Assembly (NCBI RefSeq): GCF_041529975.1
Contig: NZ_CP168030.1
Location: forward strand, 930,001-994,000
DNA: 64,000 nt
Direction of reading: 5' to 3'
Source: Microbacterium maritypicum
Lineage (GTDB): Bacteria > Actinomycetota > Actinomycetes > Actinomycetales > Microbacteriaceae
Shown here: one piece after another, positions 9,278 to 18,272 of the stretch
How positions within the stretch are numbered: position 1 is the stretch's first letter
Layout of the letters: each line of letters begins with the position of its first letter
Notes under the pieces: model-generated
The model's input: the letters and a program-made list of their open reading frames with translations, nothing else
What the model was told of the DNA's origin: nothing
Databases searched by the model: none
Program-made: the position numbers and the translations under genes

Positions 9278-9306
9278 GGGTACCCACTTTGAAGTAAGGT
9301 ACCCAC
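9278..9306. promoter_or_regulatory. Direct repeat operator overlapping the hxlR promoter
   Basis: GGTACCCAC occurs at 9279-9287 and again at 9298-9306, 19 bp apart. The second copy overlaps a TAAGGT -10 box (9295-9300) set six bases before the HxlR ATG. The spacing and the divergent setting suit binding by the HxlR dimer. Confidence 0.7.
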
Positions 9307-9672
9307 ATGACGGTTAGTTTCGCGCAGATAAAGGAATCCACGCCGTTCGTCTTCGATCAGAACTGCGGCACGCGGGTCGTCCTCGACCACATCATGAGCA
9401 AGTGGGGTGTGCTCGTGCTCTCCTGCCTGTCCGACGGCACGCACCGCTGGGGTGCACTGCGTCGCGAGGTCGACGGCATCAGCGAGAAGATGCTCGCCTC
9501 GACGCTGCGCACGCTCGCCGAGGACGGGCTCGTGCATCGGGAGTCGCTCCCGACGGTGCCGCCGCACGTGGAGTACAGCCTCACTCCGCTCGGCCGCGAT
9601 CTGATGGAGCGGATGCTGCCGCTGATGGAATGGGTTGCCGACCACGCCGACGGGATGCTCGAAAGGGGTTGA
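9307..9672 (+). CDS. HxlR family winged-helix regulator
   Basis: 121 residues. The HxlR signature is clear: an N-terminal Cys (DQNCGTRVVLDHIMSKWGVLVLSCL), then GTHRWGALRREVDGISEKMLASTLRTLAEDGLVHRE, the winged helix. The conserved Cys near residue 19 is the redox or electrophile sensor in relatives such as QorR and YodB. Divergent placement with a quinone-reductase-like gene suggests that it represses that gene until oxidised or alkylated. No ribosome site precedes the ATG; a -10 box six bases upstream suggests a leaderless message. Confidence 0.9.
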   Translation: MTVSFAQIKESTPFVFDQNCGTRVVLDHIMSKWGVLVLSCLSDGTHRWGALRREVDGISEKMLASTLRTLAEDGLVHRESLPTVPPHVEYSLTPLGRDLMERMLPLMEWVADHADGMLERG

Positions 9673-9734
9673 ATCTGCGGATTCCGTTGCCAGGATGCGC
9701 CGTTGGCCGCGGATTCGGTCGGTGAAAGAAACCG

Positions 9735-9764
9735 TTGACGCGATAACCGCGGTGGCCCTACTGT
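9735..9764 (+). promoter_or_regulatory. Promoter of the APC permease gene (leaderless)
   Basis: TTGACG (9735-9740) and TACTGT (9759-9764) are 18 bp apart. The -10 lies six bases before the ATG at 9771, so the transcript probably starts at the start codon. Confidence 0.75.
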
Positions 9765-9770
9765 TCTGAC

Positions 9771-11312
9771 ATGGCAGCAACGACGCCCATTCATCTGGAA
9801 CGACCCGACGGCAAGGGTCTGGCTGCGGGAACCCTGGGACTCTGGGGGTCGACCGTCATCGGTCTCGCCTCGACGGCCCCGGTCTACTCGCTCGTCGCGA
9901 CGCTCGGCTTCGTGGTGCTCGCCGTCGGTGCGCAGGCGCCGATCGCCTTCATCATCGCCTTCGTCCCGATGCTCCTGATCGCTTTCGCGTATCGAGAGCT
10001 CAACAACGCGGTGCCCGACTGCGGCACGACCTTCACCTGGGGCACCAAGGCGTTCGGTCCGTGGGTGGGCTGGATGGGCGGCTGGGGTGTCGCCGTCGCC
10101 GGTATGGTCGTTCTCGCCAACCTCGCCCAGATCGCCTCGGTCTACTTCTGGTCACTGATCGGACAGGACCTCGAGAACAACGACTGGCGCGTGGTCGTCG
10201 TGGCCGTGCTCTTCATCGCTGCGATGACCTGGGTCAGCTGGCGTGGAGTCGAGATCGGCGAGCGCATCCAGAACATCCTGCTGGGCATCCAGTACCTGGC
10301 GCTCGCGATCTTCGTGGTGACCGCGCTGTGGCAGTTCTTCGCCGGCACCGCCCCGAACCCCACGCCCTTCTCCTGGGAGTGGATGAACCCCTTCGCCTTC
10401 ACGGACTGGTCGGGCTTCACCGAGGCCATCCTGCTCGCCCTCTTCATCTACTGGGGCTGGGACACCTGCCTCGCCCTGAACGAGGAGACCAAGGACCCGA
10501 AGCGCATCCCGGGCCGTGCCGCATTGCTGACCACCGTCATCCTGCTGTTCACCTACGTCGCCGTGACCATCGCCGCCATGATGTACGCCGGTCTGGGGGA
10601 GAGCGGCACGGGCCTGGGCAACGAGGCGAACGCCGACGACTTCTTCCTCGCGATCAAGGACGGACTGCTGGGCCCGTTCGGCTGGGTGCTCGTCGTCTCG
10701 GTGATCATCTCGGCGATCTCGTCGACGCAGACCACGATCCTGCCGACCGCCCGCGGCACGCTCGCGATGGGCGTGTACCGCGCCCTGCCGGCGAAGTTCA
10801 AGGACGTGCACCCCACCTACAAGACGCCGTCGTTCTCCACGATCGTCATGGGCGTCGTCGCCTCGGCCTACTACATCGGCATGACGCTGATCAGCGACAA
10901 CATCCTCCAGGATTCGATCCTGTCGCTCGGCCTGGCGATCGCGTTCTACTACGCCATCACCGGATTCGCGTGCGTCTGGTACTTCCGCAAGGATCTGACG
11001 GCGTCGCCGCGGGACTTCTTCTTCAAGGGACTCTTCCCGCTGCTGGGCGGACTCATGCTGACCTGGGCGTTCATCCAGTCCGCCATCGACATGTGGGACG
11101 TCGACTACGGGTACACCGTCCTGTTCGGCATCGGCGGCACATTCGTGATCGGCGTCGGCTCGCTGGCATTCGGTCTGGTGCTGATGTTCGTCTGGTACCT
11201 GTTCCCGCGGTCGAAGCGGTTCTTCCGCGGCGAGAGCCTGAACCGCGAGACGCAGGTGATGGTGCCGGACGAACCCAGCGTCACGATCCGTTCGATCGAC
11301 GGCGGCATCTGA
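9771..11312 (+). CDS. APC family amino-acid permease
   Basis: 513 residues with about 12 hydrophobic segments. The N-terminal GLWGSTVIGLASTAPVYSL is the substrate-binding first helix of the amino acid-polyamine-organocation family, and FIYWGWDTCLALNEETKDPKRIPGRA is the typical consensus loop after helix 6. It imports or exchanges amino acids or amines across the cytoplasmic membrane; the substrate is unknown. The C-terminal 40 residues are hydrophilic. No obvious catabolic partner gene flanks it. The truA gene follows after 42 bp and has its own promoter. Confidence 0.9.
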   Translation: MAATTPIHLERPDGKGLAAGTLGLWGSTVIGLASTAPVYSLVATLGFVVLAVGAQAPIAFIIAFVPMLLIAFAYRELNNAVPDCGTTFTWGTKAFGPWVGWMGGWGVAVAGMVVLANLAQIASVYFWSLIGQDLENNDWRVVVVAVLFIAAMTWVSWRGVEIGERIQNILLGIQYLALAIFVVTALWQFFAGTAPNPTPFSWEWMNPFAFTDWSGFTEAILLALFIYWGWDTCLALNEETKDPKRIPGRAALLTTVILLFTYVAVTIAAMMYAGLGESGTGLGNEANADDFFLAIKDGLLGPFGWVLVVSVIISAISSTQTTILPTARGTLAMGVYRALPAKFKDVHPTYKTPSFSTIVMGVVASAYYIGMTLISDNILQDSILSLGLAIAFYYAITGFACVWYFRKDLTASPRDFFFKGLFPLLGGLMLTWAFIQSAIDMWDVDYGYTVLFGIGGTFVIGVGSLAFGLVLMFVWYLFPRSKRFFRGESLNRETQVMVPDEPSVTIRSIDGGI

Positions 11313-11323
11313 GGTCGCCCGGG

Positions 11324-11339
11324 CACGTCCGCGGACGTG
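11324..11339. promoter_or_regulatory. 16-bp palindrome upstream of truA
   Basis: CACGTCCGCGGACGTG is perfectly symmetrical and sits 4 bp before the truA -10 box. It may be a protein-binding site or part of the permease gene terminator; the sequence cannot tell these apart. Confidence 0.4.
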
Positions 11340-11342
11340 TCC

Positions 11343-11348
11343 TAGGCT
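11343..11348 (+). promoter_or_regulatory. -10 box of a leaderless truA transcript
   Basis: TAGGCT ends six bases before the GTG start at 11355 and no ribosome site is present. Confidence 0.65.
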
Positions 11349-11354
11349 TGCTCC

Positions 11355-12239
11355 GTGCGCATCCGGCTCGACATCGCCTACGACGGCACCCACTTCCGCG
11401 GGTGGGCGAAGCAGCCGACGCTCCGCACCGTGCAGGGGACTCTCGAGGCGGCCCTCGCGCGGATCGTCGGCTCCGACGTGCAGTTCGTCGTCGCGGGCCG
11501 CACCGACGCGGGAGTGCACGCCAGCGGTCAGGTCGCGCACGTCGACCTCGACGAGAAGCAGTGGTCGCGCATCGAGGCCAGGCAGGGGCGGGCTCCGCTG
11601 GCTCCCGCAGAGACCATCGCCGGGCGCATGCGCGGGGTGCTCGGTGCCTACTCCGATGTCACCGTCACGAAGACGTCGATCGCTCCCGAGGGGTTCGACG
11701 CCCGGTTCTCGGCGGTGTGGCGGTGTTACCGCTACCGTCTCGCCGATACCCAGGCCGGGTTCGACCCGCTGCGTCGGCACGACACGACGAACATCCGCGG
11801 GAATCTCGACGAACAGGCGATGGATGCCGCGGCTCGCAGCCTCATCGGCCTGCACGACTTCGCTTCGTACTGCAAGCCGCGCGAAGAGGCGACGACGATC
11901 CGCACGCTGCTCGACTACCGCTGGGTGCGTGATGCCGAGGGCGTTCTCATCGCCGAGGTCAAGGCCGACGCGTTCTGCCACAGCATGGTGCGCGCACTCG
12001 TCGGCGCGTGCGCGGCGGTGGGGGAGGGACGCCTCGACGTCGAGGATGTCGTGCTGCTGCGCGACGCCCTGACGCGCACCAGCGAGTTCAAGGTCCTGGC
12101 GGCGCGCGGCCTGATCCTCACCGAGGTCGGCTACCCCGCCGACGAGCTGCTCGCGACGCGCGCGGAGCAGACGCGGGCTCGACGTGACGGTACGAGCCGC
12201 GTTCGTGATCCGGAGCCCGACCACAGCCTGGGCGAGTAG
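11355..12239 (+). CDS. truA: tRNA pseudouridine synthase A
   Basis: 294 residues starting at GTG. The enzyme converts uridines 38-40 of the tRNA anticodon stem to pseudouridine. RIRLDIAYDGTHFRGWAKQP is the family N-terminus and FVVAGRTDAGVHASGQVAHV carries the catalytic Asp (GRTDAGVHA). HSMVRALVGACAAVGEGRL near residue 215 is the conserved C-terminal motif. The last 25 residues are an unconserved basic tail. In many actinobacteria truA lies near ribosomal-protein genes, as here. Confidence 0.95.
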   Translation: MRIRLDIAYDGTHFRGWAKQPTLRTVQGTLEAALARIVGSDVQFVVAGRTDAGVHASGQVAHVDLDEKQWSRIEARQGRAPLAPAETIAGRMRGVLGAYSDVTVTKTSIAPEGFDARFSAVWRCYRYRLADTQAGFDPLRRHDTTNIRGNLDEQAMDAAARSLIGLHDFASYCKPREEATTIRTLLDYRWVRDAEGVLIAEVKADAFCHSMVRALVGACAAVGEGRLDVEDVVLLRDALTRTSEFKVLAARGLILTEVGYPADELLATRAEQTRARRDGTSRVRDPEPDHSLGE

Positions 12240-12251
12240 CGTGGAACGGTC

Positions 12252-12920
12252 ATGAAGGTCATCTCGTACAACCTCCAGAAGCATCGCGCGGCCGGTGAAC
12301 TCGCCGCCATCGTCGGCGAGCACGACCCCGACATCCTGTGTCTGCAGGAGTGCGACGTTCCGGAGCTGCCCGCAGAGATCGGCGACCTGGTCCTCGCGGA
12401 TGCGACGCAGGGCAACCGCCTCGGGCTCGCGCTGTTCTACCGCTCGAGCACCTACCATCTGCAGTCGATCCGCACCCTCGGGTTGAAGAAGTCGCTGCAC
12501 GACCGGATCGCGAAACCCGCTCACGAGCGTGTGCTCGGCGCTCGGCTGCGTGACATCGACGACGCCCAGGATTTCATCGTCGCCTCGTTCCATGCCGCAC
12601 CGCTCACCGCACTGAACTCGTTGCGTCGGCACCAGATCCGCGCGGCGCTCACCGAGCTCGCGACTCTCGGGGAGGGTCTGCCGCAGCTGATGGTCGGCGA
12701 CTACAACTACCCGATCTTCAAGGAGAACCTCGGTCAGGCCGTGCGCGACCACGGTTATGCCCTCTCGCTCAGCGACGACCACACCTACACGCGCTACCGG
12801 GTGTTCCGCGGGCACTACGACTTCGCGACCTCGGCCGGTTTCGAGATCGAGCGCATCACGACGCTGCCCCAGGGGTCGAGCGACCACCGCCCGATCCTGG
12901 TCACGGTCAAACCCGACTGA
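12252..12920 (+). CDS. Endonuclease/exonuclease/phosphatase family protein
   Basis: 222 residues. MKVISYNLQKHRAAGELAAIVGEHDPDILCLQECD contains the Asn and Glu metal-ligand motifs of the EEP fold. The remaining active-site motifs are also present: MVGDYNYPI (GDxN) and the terminal SSDHRPILV (SDH). Family members hydrolyse phosphodiesters in DNA, RNA or phospholipids through a divalent metal. No signal peptide, so it is cytoplasmic. The substrate is unknown. It starts 12 bp after truA, and a TAGCGT box nine bases before the ATG could give it its own transcript. Confidence 0.85.
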   Translation: MKVISYNLQKHRAAGELAAIVGEHDPDILCLQECDVPELPAEIGDLVLADATQGNRLGLALFYRSSTYHLQSIRTLGLKKSLHDRIAKPAHERVLGARLRDIDDAQDFIVASFHAAPLTALNSLRRHQIRAALTELATLGEGLPQLMVGDYNYPIFKENLGQAVRDHGYALSLSDDHTYTRYRVFRGHYDFATSAGFEIERITTLPQGSSDHRPILVTVKPD

Positions 12921-12929
12921 GTCGGCGGT

Positions 12930-12958
12930 TTGGGCATCCGCGCCCGGTGGCGTATGAT
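12930..12958 (+). promoter_or_regulatory. rplM-rpsI promoter
   Basis: TTGGGC (12930-12935) and TATGAT (12953-12958) are 17 bp apart, a good sigma-A promoter. It predicts a 5' leader of about 140 bases before the rplM start, long enough for autogenous control, though I recognise no defined L13 leader structure. Confidence 0.65.
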
Positions 12959-13103
12959 TTCCCTTTGGTGCCTTTCCCGTTCGCGGGAAGTGGGCATCGT
13001 CCGAACGTGAGCCCTCCACTGGCGTGTTCCTCCCTGTCGGGAAGAACCACCCCGGAGTGGGATTCACGAACTTCTCCGTTCGACACAAGAAAGCAGCACT
13101 ATC

Positions 13104-13550
13104 GTGACGCGCACTTACACCCCCAAGGCTGGCGAAGTCCAGCGCGATTGGGTCGTCATCGACGCCACCGACGTCGTTCTCGGCCGTCTGGCTTCGCACG
13201 CCGCTACGCTCCTGCGTGGCAAGCACAAGCCGACCTTCGCCAACCACATCGACTCGGGTGACTTCGTCATCATCGTGAACGCCGACAAGGTCGCGCTCAC
13301 CGGTCAGAAGCTCCAGAAGAAGCTGGCCTACCGCCACTCGGGTTACCCGGGCGGCCTGAAGTCGGTCACCTACGCCGAGCTCCTCGAGAAGAACCCGGTT
13401 CGCGCTGTGGAGAAGGCCATCCGTGGCATGCTCCCCAAGAACAGCCTCGGCCGCCAGCAGCTGACCAAGCTCAAGGTGTACGTCGGTGCCGAGCACCCGC
13501 ACGCCGCGCAGCAGCCGCAGACGTACACCCTCGACCAGGTCGCCCAGTAA
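13104..13550 (+). CDS. rplM: 50S ribosomal protein L13
   Basis: 148 residues, full length, starting at a GTG. The actinobacterial L13 sequence is plain: [20 protein letters not shown] at the N-terminus, [19 protein letters not shown] in the RNA-binding core, and [15 protein letters not shown] and [18 protein letters not shown] further on. It binds 23S rRNA early in large-subunit assembly. It forms the conserved operon with rpsI, which starts 27 bp downstream. Confidence 0.98.
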   Translation: MTRTYTPKAGEVQRDWVVIDATDVVLGRLASHAATLLRGKHKPTFANHIDSGDFVIIVNADKVALTGQKLQKKLAYRHSGYPGGLKSVTYAELLEKNPVRAVEKAIRGMLPKNSLGRQQLTKLKVYVGAEHPHAAQQPQTYTLDQVAQ

Positions 13551-13577
13551 GCGCCGTAAAGACTTAAGGACATACTC

Positions 13578-14063
13578 GTGGCTGACATCCAGGACACCAC
13601 CGAAACCCCCCAGAACTTCTCGACGTCGACTCCGGAGACCGACGTGGTCGAGGCGGCTCCCCGCCCCGTCCTCAGCGTCCCGGGTGCCGCTGTCGGCCGT
13701 CGCAAGCAGGCCATCGCCCGCGTGCGCATCGTCCCCGGCTCGGGCACGATCACGGTCAACGGCCGCACGATCGAGGACTACTTCCCGAACAAGCTGCACC
13801 AGCAGCTGATCAACGACCCGTTCACGGTGCTGAACCTCACCGGTGCATACGACGTCATCGCGCGCATCTCCGGTGGTGGCCCCTCGGGCCAGGCCGGTGC
13901 GCTCCGCCTCGGCATCGCCCGTTCGCTGAACGGCATCGACGAGGAGAACAACCGTCCGACCCTGAAGAAGGCCGGCTTCCTCTCGCGTGACGCTCGCGTC
14001 AAGGAGCGCAAGAAGGCCGGACTCAAGAAGGCCCGTAAGGCGCCTCAGTACTCGAAGCGTTAA
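13578..14063 (+). CDS. rpsI: 30S ribosomal protein S9
   Basis: 161 residues from a GTG. The first 35 residues are an acidic, Thr/Glu-rich extension typical of actinobacterial S9. The conserved core follows with [19 protein letters not shown], and [21 protein letters not shown] is the signature. The C-terminus ends [12 protein letters not shown], the basic tail that reaches the P-site tRNA. Second gene of the rplM-rpsI operon; glmM follows after 14 bp and may be cotranscribed. Confidence 0.98.
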   Translation: MADIQDTTETPQNFSTSTPETDVVEAAPRPVLSVPGAAVGRRKQAIARVRIVPGSGTITVNGRTIEDYFPNKLHQQLINDPFTVLNLTGAYDVIARISGGGPSGQAGALRLGIARSLNGIDEENNRPTLKKAGFLSRDARVKERKKAGLKKARKAPQYSKR

Positions 14064-14077
14064 GGTCCACTGCTCCG

Positions 14078-15436
14078 ATGCCGATCTTTGGCACGGACGG
14101 CGTGCGAGGACTTGCCAATGGCATCCTCACCGCCGACCTGGCGCTCACCCTGGCCCAGGCGACTGCTGTCGTCCTGGGCCAGGGCCGTACTGCGGAGGCT
14201 CGCAAAGCCGAAGGCAAGCGACTCACCGCAGTGGTCGCCCGCGACCCCCGGGTCTCCGGACACTTCCTGACGTCGGCCGTCTCGGCCGGGCTCGCCTCCT
14301 CGGGGGTCGACGTCCTCGAGGCCGGTGTCATCCCGACCCCGGCGCTGGCGTTCCTCGTCGCCGACCGTGACGCCGACTTCGGTGTCATGATCTCGGCCTC
14401 GCACAACGCCGCTCCCGACAACGGGATCAAGATCTTCGCCCGCGGGGGCCGCAAGCTCCCCGATGAGGTCGAGCAGCGCATCGAAGAGGCCATGCACGGC
14501 GAGATGCTGCGCCCGACGGGTGCCGGCGTCGGTCGTGTCGACCGCTTCTCCGACGCGGAGGACCGCTACGTCGTGCACCTCCTCGGCTCGCTGCCGAACC
14601 GTCTCGAGGGCATCCACGTCGTGCTCGACTGCGCCCACGGCGCGGCATCCGGCGTCTCGCCCGAGACGTTCCGCGACGCGGGCGCCGAGGTGACCGTCAT
14701 CGGGGCCGACCCCGACGGCTGGAACATCAACGACGGAGTCGGCTCGACCCACCTCGACAACCTCGCCGAGGCTGTCGTGCGTCTGGGCGCCGACATCGGC
14801 ATCGCCCACGACGGCGACGCCGACCGCTGCCTCGCCGTGGACGCCGAGGGCAATCACATCGACGGCGACCAGATCATGGCCATCCTCGCGGTGTCGATGA
14901 AGGAGCGCGGACGCCTCACCGACGACACGCTCGTGGCGACCGTCATGAGCAACCTCGGCCTGCATGTCGCGATGCGCGAGCACGGCATCACGGTGCGTCA
15001 GACCGCCGTCGGCGACCGCTACGTGCTGGAAGACATGAACGAGGGTGGATACGCGCTCGGCGGCGAGCAGTCCGGTCACGTGATCATGAGCGAGTACGCC
15101 ACCACCGGTGACGGCATCCTCACGGGCCTCCACCTGGTGGCGGAGATGGCGCGGCAGAAGAAGTCGATCGCGGAGCTCGCATCGATCATGACCGTGTACC
15201 CGCAGGTGCTCATCAATGTGCGCGACGTCGACAAGGATCGCGTCGCAGACGACGAGGTCGTGCAGCAGGCTGTGCGCGACATCGAGGGTGAGCTGGGTGA
15301 TTCCGGCCGCGTGCTGCTGCGCAAGTCCGGCACCGAGCCCCTGGTGCGCGTCATGGTCGAAGCCGCCGATGCGGAGTCGGTGCACGCCTACGCCGGACGA
15401 CTGGCGGAGGTCGTGCAGGAGCGCCTCTCGCTCTGA
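14078..15436 (+). CDS. glmM: Phosphoglucosamine mutase
   Basis: 452 residues. GlmM converts glucosamine-6-phosphate to glucosamine-1-phosphate, the step between GlmS and GlmU on the way to UDP-GlcNAc. The N-terminal GTDGVRG, the active-site phosphoserine loop [17 protein letters not shown] (Ser around residue 106), the metal-binding DGDADR motif and the C-terminal phosphate-binding [14 protein letters not shown] are all present. It follows rpsI closely, a conserved actinobacterial arrangement. It supplies cell-wall and exopolysaccharide synthesis encoded elsewhere in the window. Confidence 0.97.
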   Translation: MPIFGTDGVRGLANGILTADLALTLAQATAVVLGQGRTAEARKAEGKRLTAVVARDPRVSGHFLTSAVSAGLASSGVDVLEAGVIPTPALAFLVADRDADFGVMISASHNAAPDNGIKIFARGGRKLPDEVEQRIEEAMHGEMLRPTGAGVGRVDRFSDAEDRYVVHLLGSLPNRLEGIHVVLDCAHGAASGVSPETFRDAGAEVTVIGADPDGWNINDGVGSTHLDNLAEAVVRLGADIGIAHDGDADRCLAVDAEGNHIDGDQIMAILAVSMKERGRLTDDTLVATVMSNLGLHVAMREHGITVRQTAVGDRYVLEDMNEGGYALGGEQSGHVIMSEYATTGDGILTGLHLVAEMARQKKSIAELASIMTVYPQVLINVRDVDKDRVADDEVVQQAVRDIEGELGDSGRVLLRKSGTEPLVRVMVEAADAESVHAYAGRLAEVVQERLSL

Positions 15437-15452
15437 CGCTCGCAGAACCTCG

Positions 15453-15490
15453 GAACCGGCCGGTCGCTGATCTCAGCGGTCGGCCGGTTC
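15453..15490. terminator. Bidirectional hairpin between glmM and the GT-C gene
   Basis: GAACCGGCCG and CGCTGA pair with TCAGCG and CGGCCGGTTC, with a 2-base GT internal loop on each side and a TC apex. It separates two converging genes. Confidence 0.85.
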
Positions 15491-15519
15491 TCTGTGTACG
15501 GGGAGCCGAGGGGCGGCGG

Positions 15520-16968
15520 TCAGGGTGCCGCGCAGATGCGGTACTGGCCGGCGTCGACGAGCGTCTCGGTGGTGCAGGGCTGAGTGGTCAGCCGTGGCAC
15601 GTCGGCCATGGCGGGGGCGTCGAAGAGCCCGACGTGCGCACCCGTCAGCACGATGGGCGCGACCGCGTACCCCCAGGGCTCGGCCGCCAGCCATTCGACG
15701 TCGTTCGCCTCGACCCAGGCCGTGAGCGGCACGAGGGCCGTGCGCTGGCTCTCCAGCGTGGTGCGGGGCTCGTACGTCGACACGACATGAGCCACGCCGC
15801 CGCCGGCGATGATGGCGGCCAGAGCGGACGCGGCGATGATCCCGATGACGCGCGCGCCCTTGCGGCGGGGCAGGGCGGCCACCGCCCACAGCGCGGCCGC
15901 GGCGATGACGGGGAAGAATGCGAGGATGCCGGGCGCGGGGTGCCGCACCCACAGCGGCAGGCGGGAGGCGGTGGCCCACCAGCCGACGAAGGCGAGCGCG
16001 CCGACGATCGCCGCTACGGCGTAGGCGATCACGATCCGGTCCGCTGCGCTCGCGTCACGCCAGCGCCGCACGATGCCGGTGATGGCGAGGCCGAGGGCGA
16101 TGACCGCTCCGAACACGGCGACGAAACCGGGCAGCGACCACGAGTCCGCCAGCGTGCCGAGCTTCTGCAGCACCGTGGTCGCGGCGTCGCCCTGCCCGCC
16201 CGTGCGGAGGAAGTGGGCGAAGTCGCGCACGTGCTGCCAATAACCGGAGAACCCCAGCGACAGCAGCGCGCCCAGCTCGAGGAGCAGCGTCGGCACGGTG
16301 GCGAGCAGGAGGGGCAGCCACGACCGCCGGAGCGTGTCGCGCACCCGGGCCCAGCCGGTGCCGTCGGAGAGCACCCACAGGGCGATGGCGAAGGCGGGAA
16401 GGGCGAGGGCGGCGATGAGCTTCGCCTGGATCGCGAGGCCCACGAGGAGCCCGGCGAGCCAGGCGCGGCGGGGAAGCAGTGTGAGGGCCCAGACGAGGAG
16501 CGCGGCCGCGGGGATCTCGCCGAGCAGGTCGGCGGGGCCCTGGATGGGGGAGAAGCCGGCATCCGCAGTGAACGCCAGGGGCACGGCCACGGCGAGCAGA
16601 GCGGCCCAGCGTCCGCCGATGCGTCGCCCGATCACGGCGAGGCCGGCGAGGAGCGCCACCCAGAAGGCCAAGGGGACGAGACGTGCGGCCAGCACCGGGT
16701 CCATCCCGGTCGCGAGGAGCGCGGCGACGGGCAGGAGCACGACGGGCCCGGTCGAGATACGCGGGTCGAACGGCGTGATGGTCGAGCCGGAGAGCGCGCC
16801 GTCGCTGGAGTATCCGAGTCCGTCCAGCAGATTGAGCGGGACCGTGAGGTTGAAGGCCTCGTCCTCCCAGAAGCGCCACACCACGAGGCTGTGCCAGGCC
16901 ACGATGACGTGACCGATCAGCAGGGCGACGGCCGCCGCCCAGAACACGACCGTGCGTGCTCGGGTCAT
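15520..16968 (-). CDS. GT-C type membrane glycosyltransferase (ArnT/PMT-like)
   Basis: 482 residues with about ten hydrophobic segments. After the first helix, the loop WRFWEDEAFNLTVPLNLLDG carries the acidic DE pair typical of GT-C enzymes of the PMT/ArnT group, which use a polyprenyl-phosphate sugar donor on the outer face of the membrane. The ATG at 16968 overlaps the stop of the upstream GT2 gene (ATGA); a longer frame has no better start. Together with the GT2 and GtrA genes it forms a complete module: donor synthesis, flipping and extracytoplasmic transfer. The acceptor is unknown. Confidence 0.75.
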   Translation of the reverse strand: MTRARTVVFWAAAVALLIGHVIVAWHSLVVWRFWEDEAFNLTVPLNLLDGLGYSSDGALSGSTITPFDPRISTGPVVLLPVAALLATGMDPVLAARLVPLAFWVALLAGLAVIGRRIGGRWAALLAVAVPLAFTADAGFSPIQGPADLLGEIPAAALLVWALTLLPRRAWLAGLLVGLAIQAKLIAALALPAFAIALWVLSDGTGWARVRDTLRRSWLPLLLATVPTLLLELGALLSLGFSGYWQHVRDFAHFLRTGGQGDAATTVLQKLGTLADSWSLPGFVAVFGAVIALGLAITGIVRRWRDASAADRIVIAYAVAAIVGALAFVGWWATASRLPLWVRHPAPGILAFFPVIAAAALWAVAALPRRKGARVIGIIAASALAAIIAGGGVAHVVSTYEPRTTLESQRTALVPLTAWVEANDVEWLAAEPWGYAVAPIVLTGAHVGLFDAPAMADVPRLTTQPCTTETLVDAGQYRICAAP

Positions 16969-17750
16969 CGCGCGACGGTCTCCGGAAGACGGATGCCGCG
17001 CAGGGGAGCGGATGGCCGCAGAGAGAGGGTCCACGCCTCGACGAGGGCGACGCGAACGAACCGGCGCAGACGCTTCGGCGGCAGGGTGACCGAGTTCCCT
17101 CGCCCCCACATGGTGCCCGTGGTCGATTCGCCCCGACGAGGGATGCTGGCGACGCGGAGGTAGCGCACGGTGAAGCCCGCGCGCGCCTCGGCGAGGGAGA
17201 AGTGCACGTGCGGCACCGTGGCGTCGGGCGGGGTCGCGTCGACGAGCAGCCGCAGGGCAGCGGGGCGGTAGGCGCGCAGCGGGGTGTTGACGTCGGGGAT
17301 GCGGCGTCCGGCGGCGAGGGCGATCAGCAGGCCGACGGCGCCCGTGAGCACCTTGCGGTACCAGGGGTCGGTGCGGCCGTCGCGCACGCCGTGGACGACA
17401 TCGGCGTCTTCGGTGGTGAGCGCGTTGATGAGCCGAACGAAGTCGCTCCCGTAGAACTGCCCGTCGCCGTCGACATGCACCAGCACGTCGGGGTCGGCGG
17501 CGAGCCCGGCGCGGTAGGCCGAGAGCGCGGTCGGGCCGTGGCCGCGGTTCAGCGGCTGCACCTCGACGGTCACGTCGGAGACGGCGTCGAACACCGTGGC
17601 CGTGGTATCCGTGGAGCGATCGTCGGCGACGTGGAAGGAGACGTGGTCGGCCAGGGGGGAGACGCAGTCACGGATCTCGTCGATGAAGCCCTGGATGCCC
17701 TCGGCCTCGTTGTAGGCGGGCATGACGACGGCGAGGTGGCGAAGGGTCAC
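16965..17750 (-). CDS. GT2 family glycosyltransferase (polyprenol-phosphate sugar synthase-like)
   Basis: 261 residues from the GTG at 17750, which has AAGGA at good spacing. HLAVVMPAYNEAEGIQGFIDEI is the GT-A N-terminus, DDRSTDTT follows, and VHVDGDGQFYGSDF is the DxD-type metal site. The short length and soluble character resemble dolichol/polyprenol-phosphate mannose synthases (DPM1-like). It is coupled to the downstream GT-C gene and divergent from a GtrA gene, supporting a role in making the lipid-linked sugar donor. Confidence 0.85.
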   Translation of the reverse strand: MTLRHLAVVMPAYNEAEGIQGFIDEIRDCVSPLADHVSFHVADDRSTDTTATVFDAVSDVTVEVQPLNRGHGPTALSAYRAGLAADPDVLVHVDGDGQFYGSDFVRLINALTTEDADVVHGVRDGRTDPWYRKVLTGAVGLLIALAAGRRIPDVNTPLRAYRPAALRLLVDATPPDATVPHVHFSLAEARAGFTVRYLRVASIPRRGESTTGTMWGRGNSVTLPPKRLRRFVRVALVEAWTLSLRPSAPLRGIRLPETVAR

Positions 17751-17804
17751 GGGGTCCTTGGGGTGGCGGAGGGCGCGGGGATCAGCCAGTAGCCTAGTTG
17801 AGCC

Positions 17805-18248
17805 ATGAACCCTCCCTCCCGCATCCGTCGCATCGCCAGCGTCGGCAGCCGTTTCCTCGTCGTGGGTGCGCTGAGCACCATCATCGAGGTCGGCGTCTTC
17901 AATCTGCTGGTCTTCGTGTGGGGATGGGATGTGGTCGCCGCGAAGATCGTCGCCTCGCTCGTCGCGCTCGTGAACGCGTACATCGGCAACCGCGAGTGGA
18001 CGTTCCGTCACCGCGATCGTCGCGGACGGGTCTCCGAGGTCACGTTGTTCCTCGTGACCAACGCCGTCTGCACGGCCATCGGCGCCGTGCTCGTCTGGGT
18101 GGGCGTCGAAGCGGTCGGCGCGGTCCTCGGTCGTGAGCCGGGCGCGGTCGCCGTCAACCTCGTGAACCTGACGAGCATCGTCATCGTGGTCCTGCTGCGC
18201 TTCGTGCTCTATCACGGCATCGTCTTCCGGGTGGCGCCGACCAAGTAG
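17805..18248 (+). CDS. GtrA family membrane protein
   Basis: 147 residues with four hydrophobic segments. RFLVVGALSTIIEVGVFNLLVF at the N-terminus, followed by KIVASLVALVNAYIGNREWTFRHR, is the GtrA (DPMS-like flippase) signature. GtrA proteins are thought to flip polyprenol-phosphate-linked sugars across the membrane. It starts 54 bp from the divergent GT2 gene, its functional partner. The upstream gap holds a TAGCCT box nine bases before the ATG. Confidence 0.9.
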   Translation: MNPPSRIRRIASVGSRFLVVGALSTIIEVGVFNLLVFVWGWDVVAAKIVASLVALVNAYIGNREWTFRHRDRRGRVSEVTLFLVTNAVCTAIGAVLVWVGVEAVGAVLGREPGAVAVNLVNLTSIVIVVLLRFVLYHGIVFRVAPTK

Positions 18249-18272
18249 TGGTGCGGCTCGGTCGCGGGCAGG

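Noticed and set aside
10152..13799. A 1215-codon open frame on the minus strand across the permease, truA, EEP, rplM and rpsI genes
   Set aside because: It lies antisense to several certain genes, is His/Arg/Asp-rich with no domain, and results from strong third-position GC bias.
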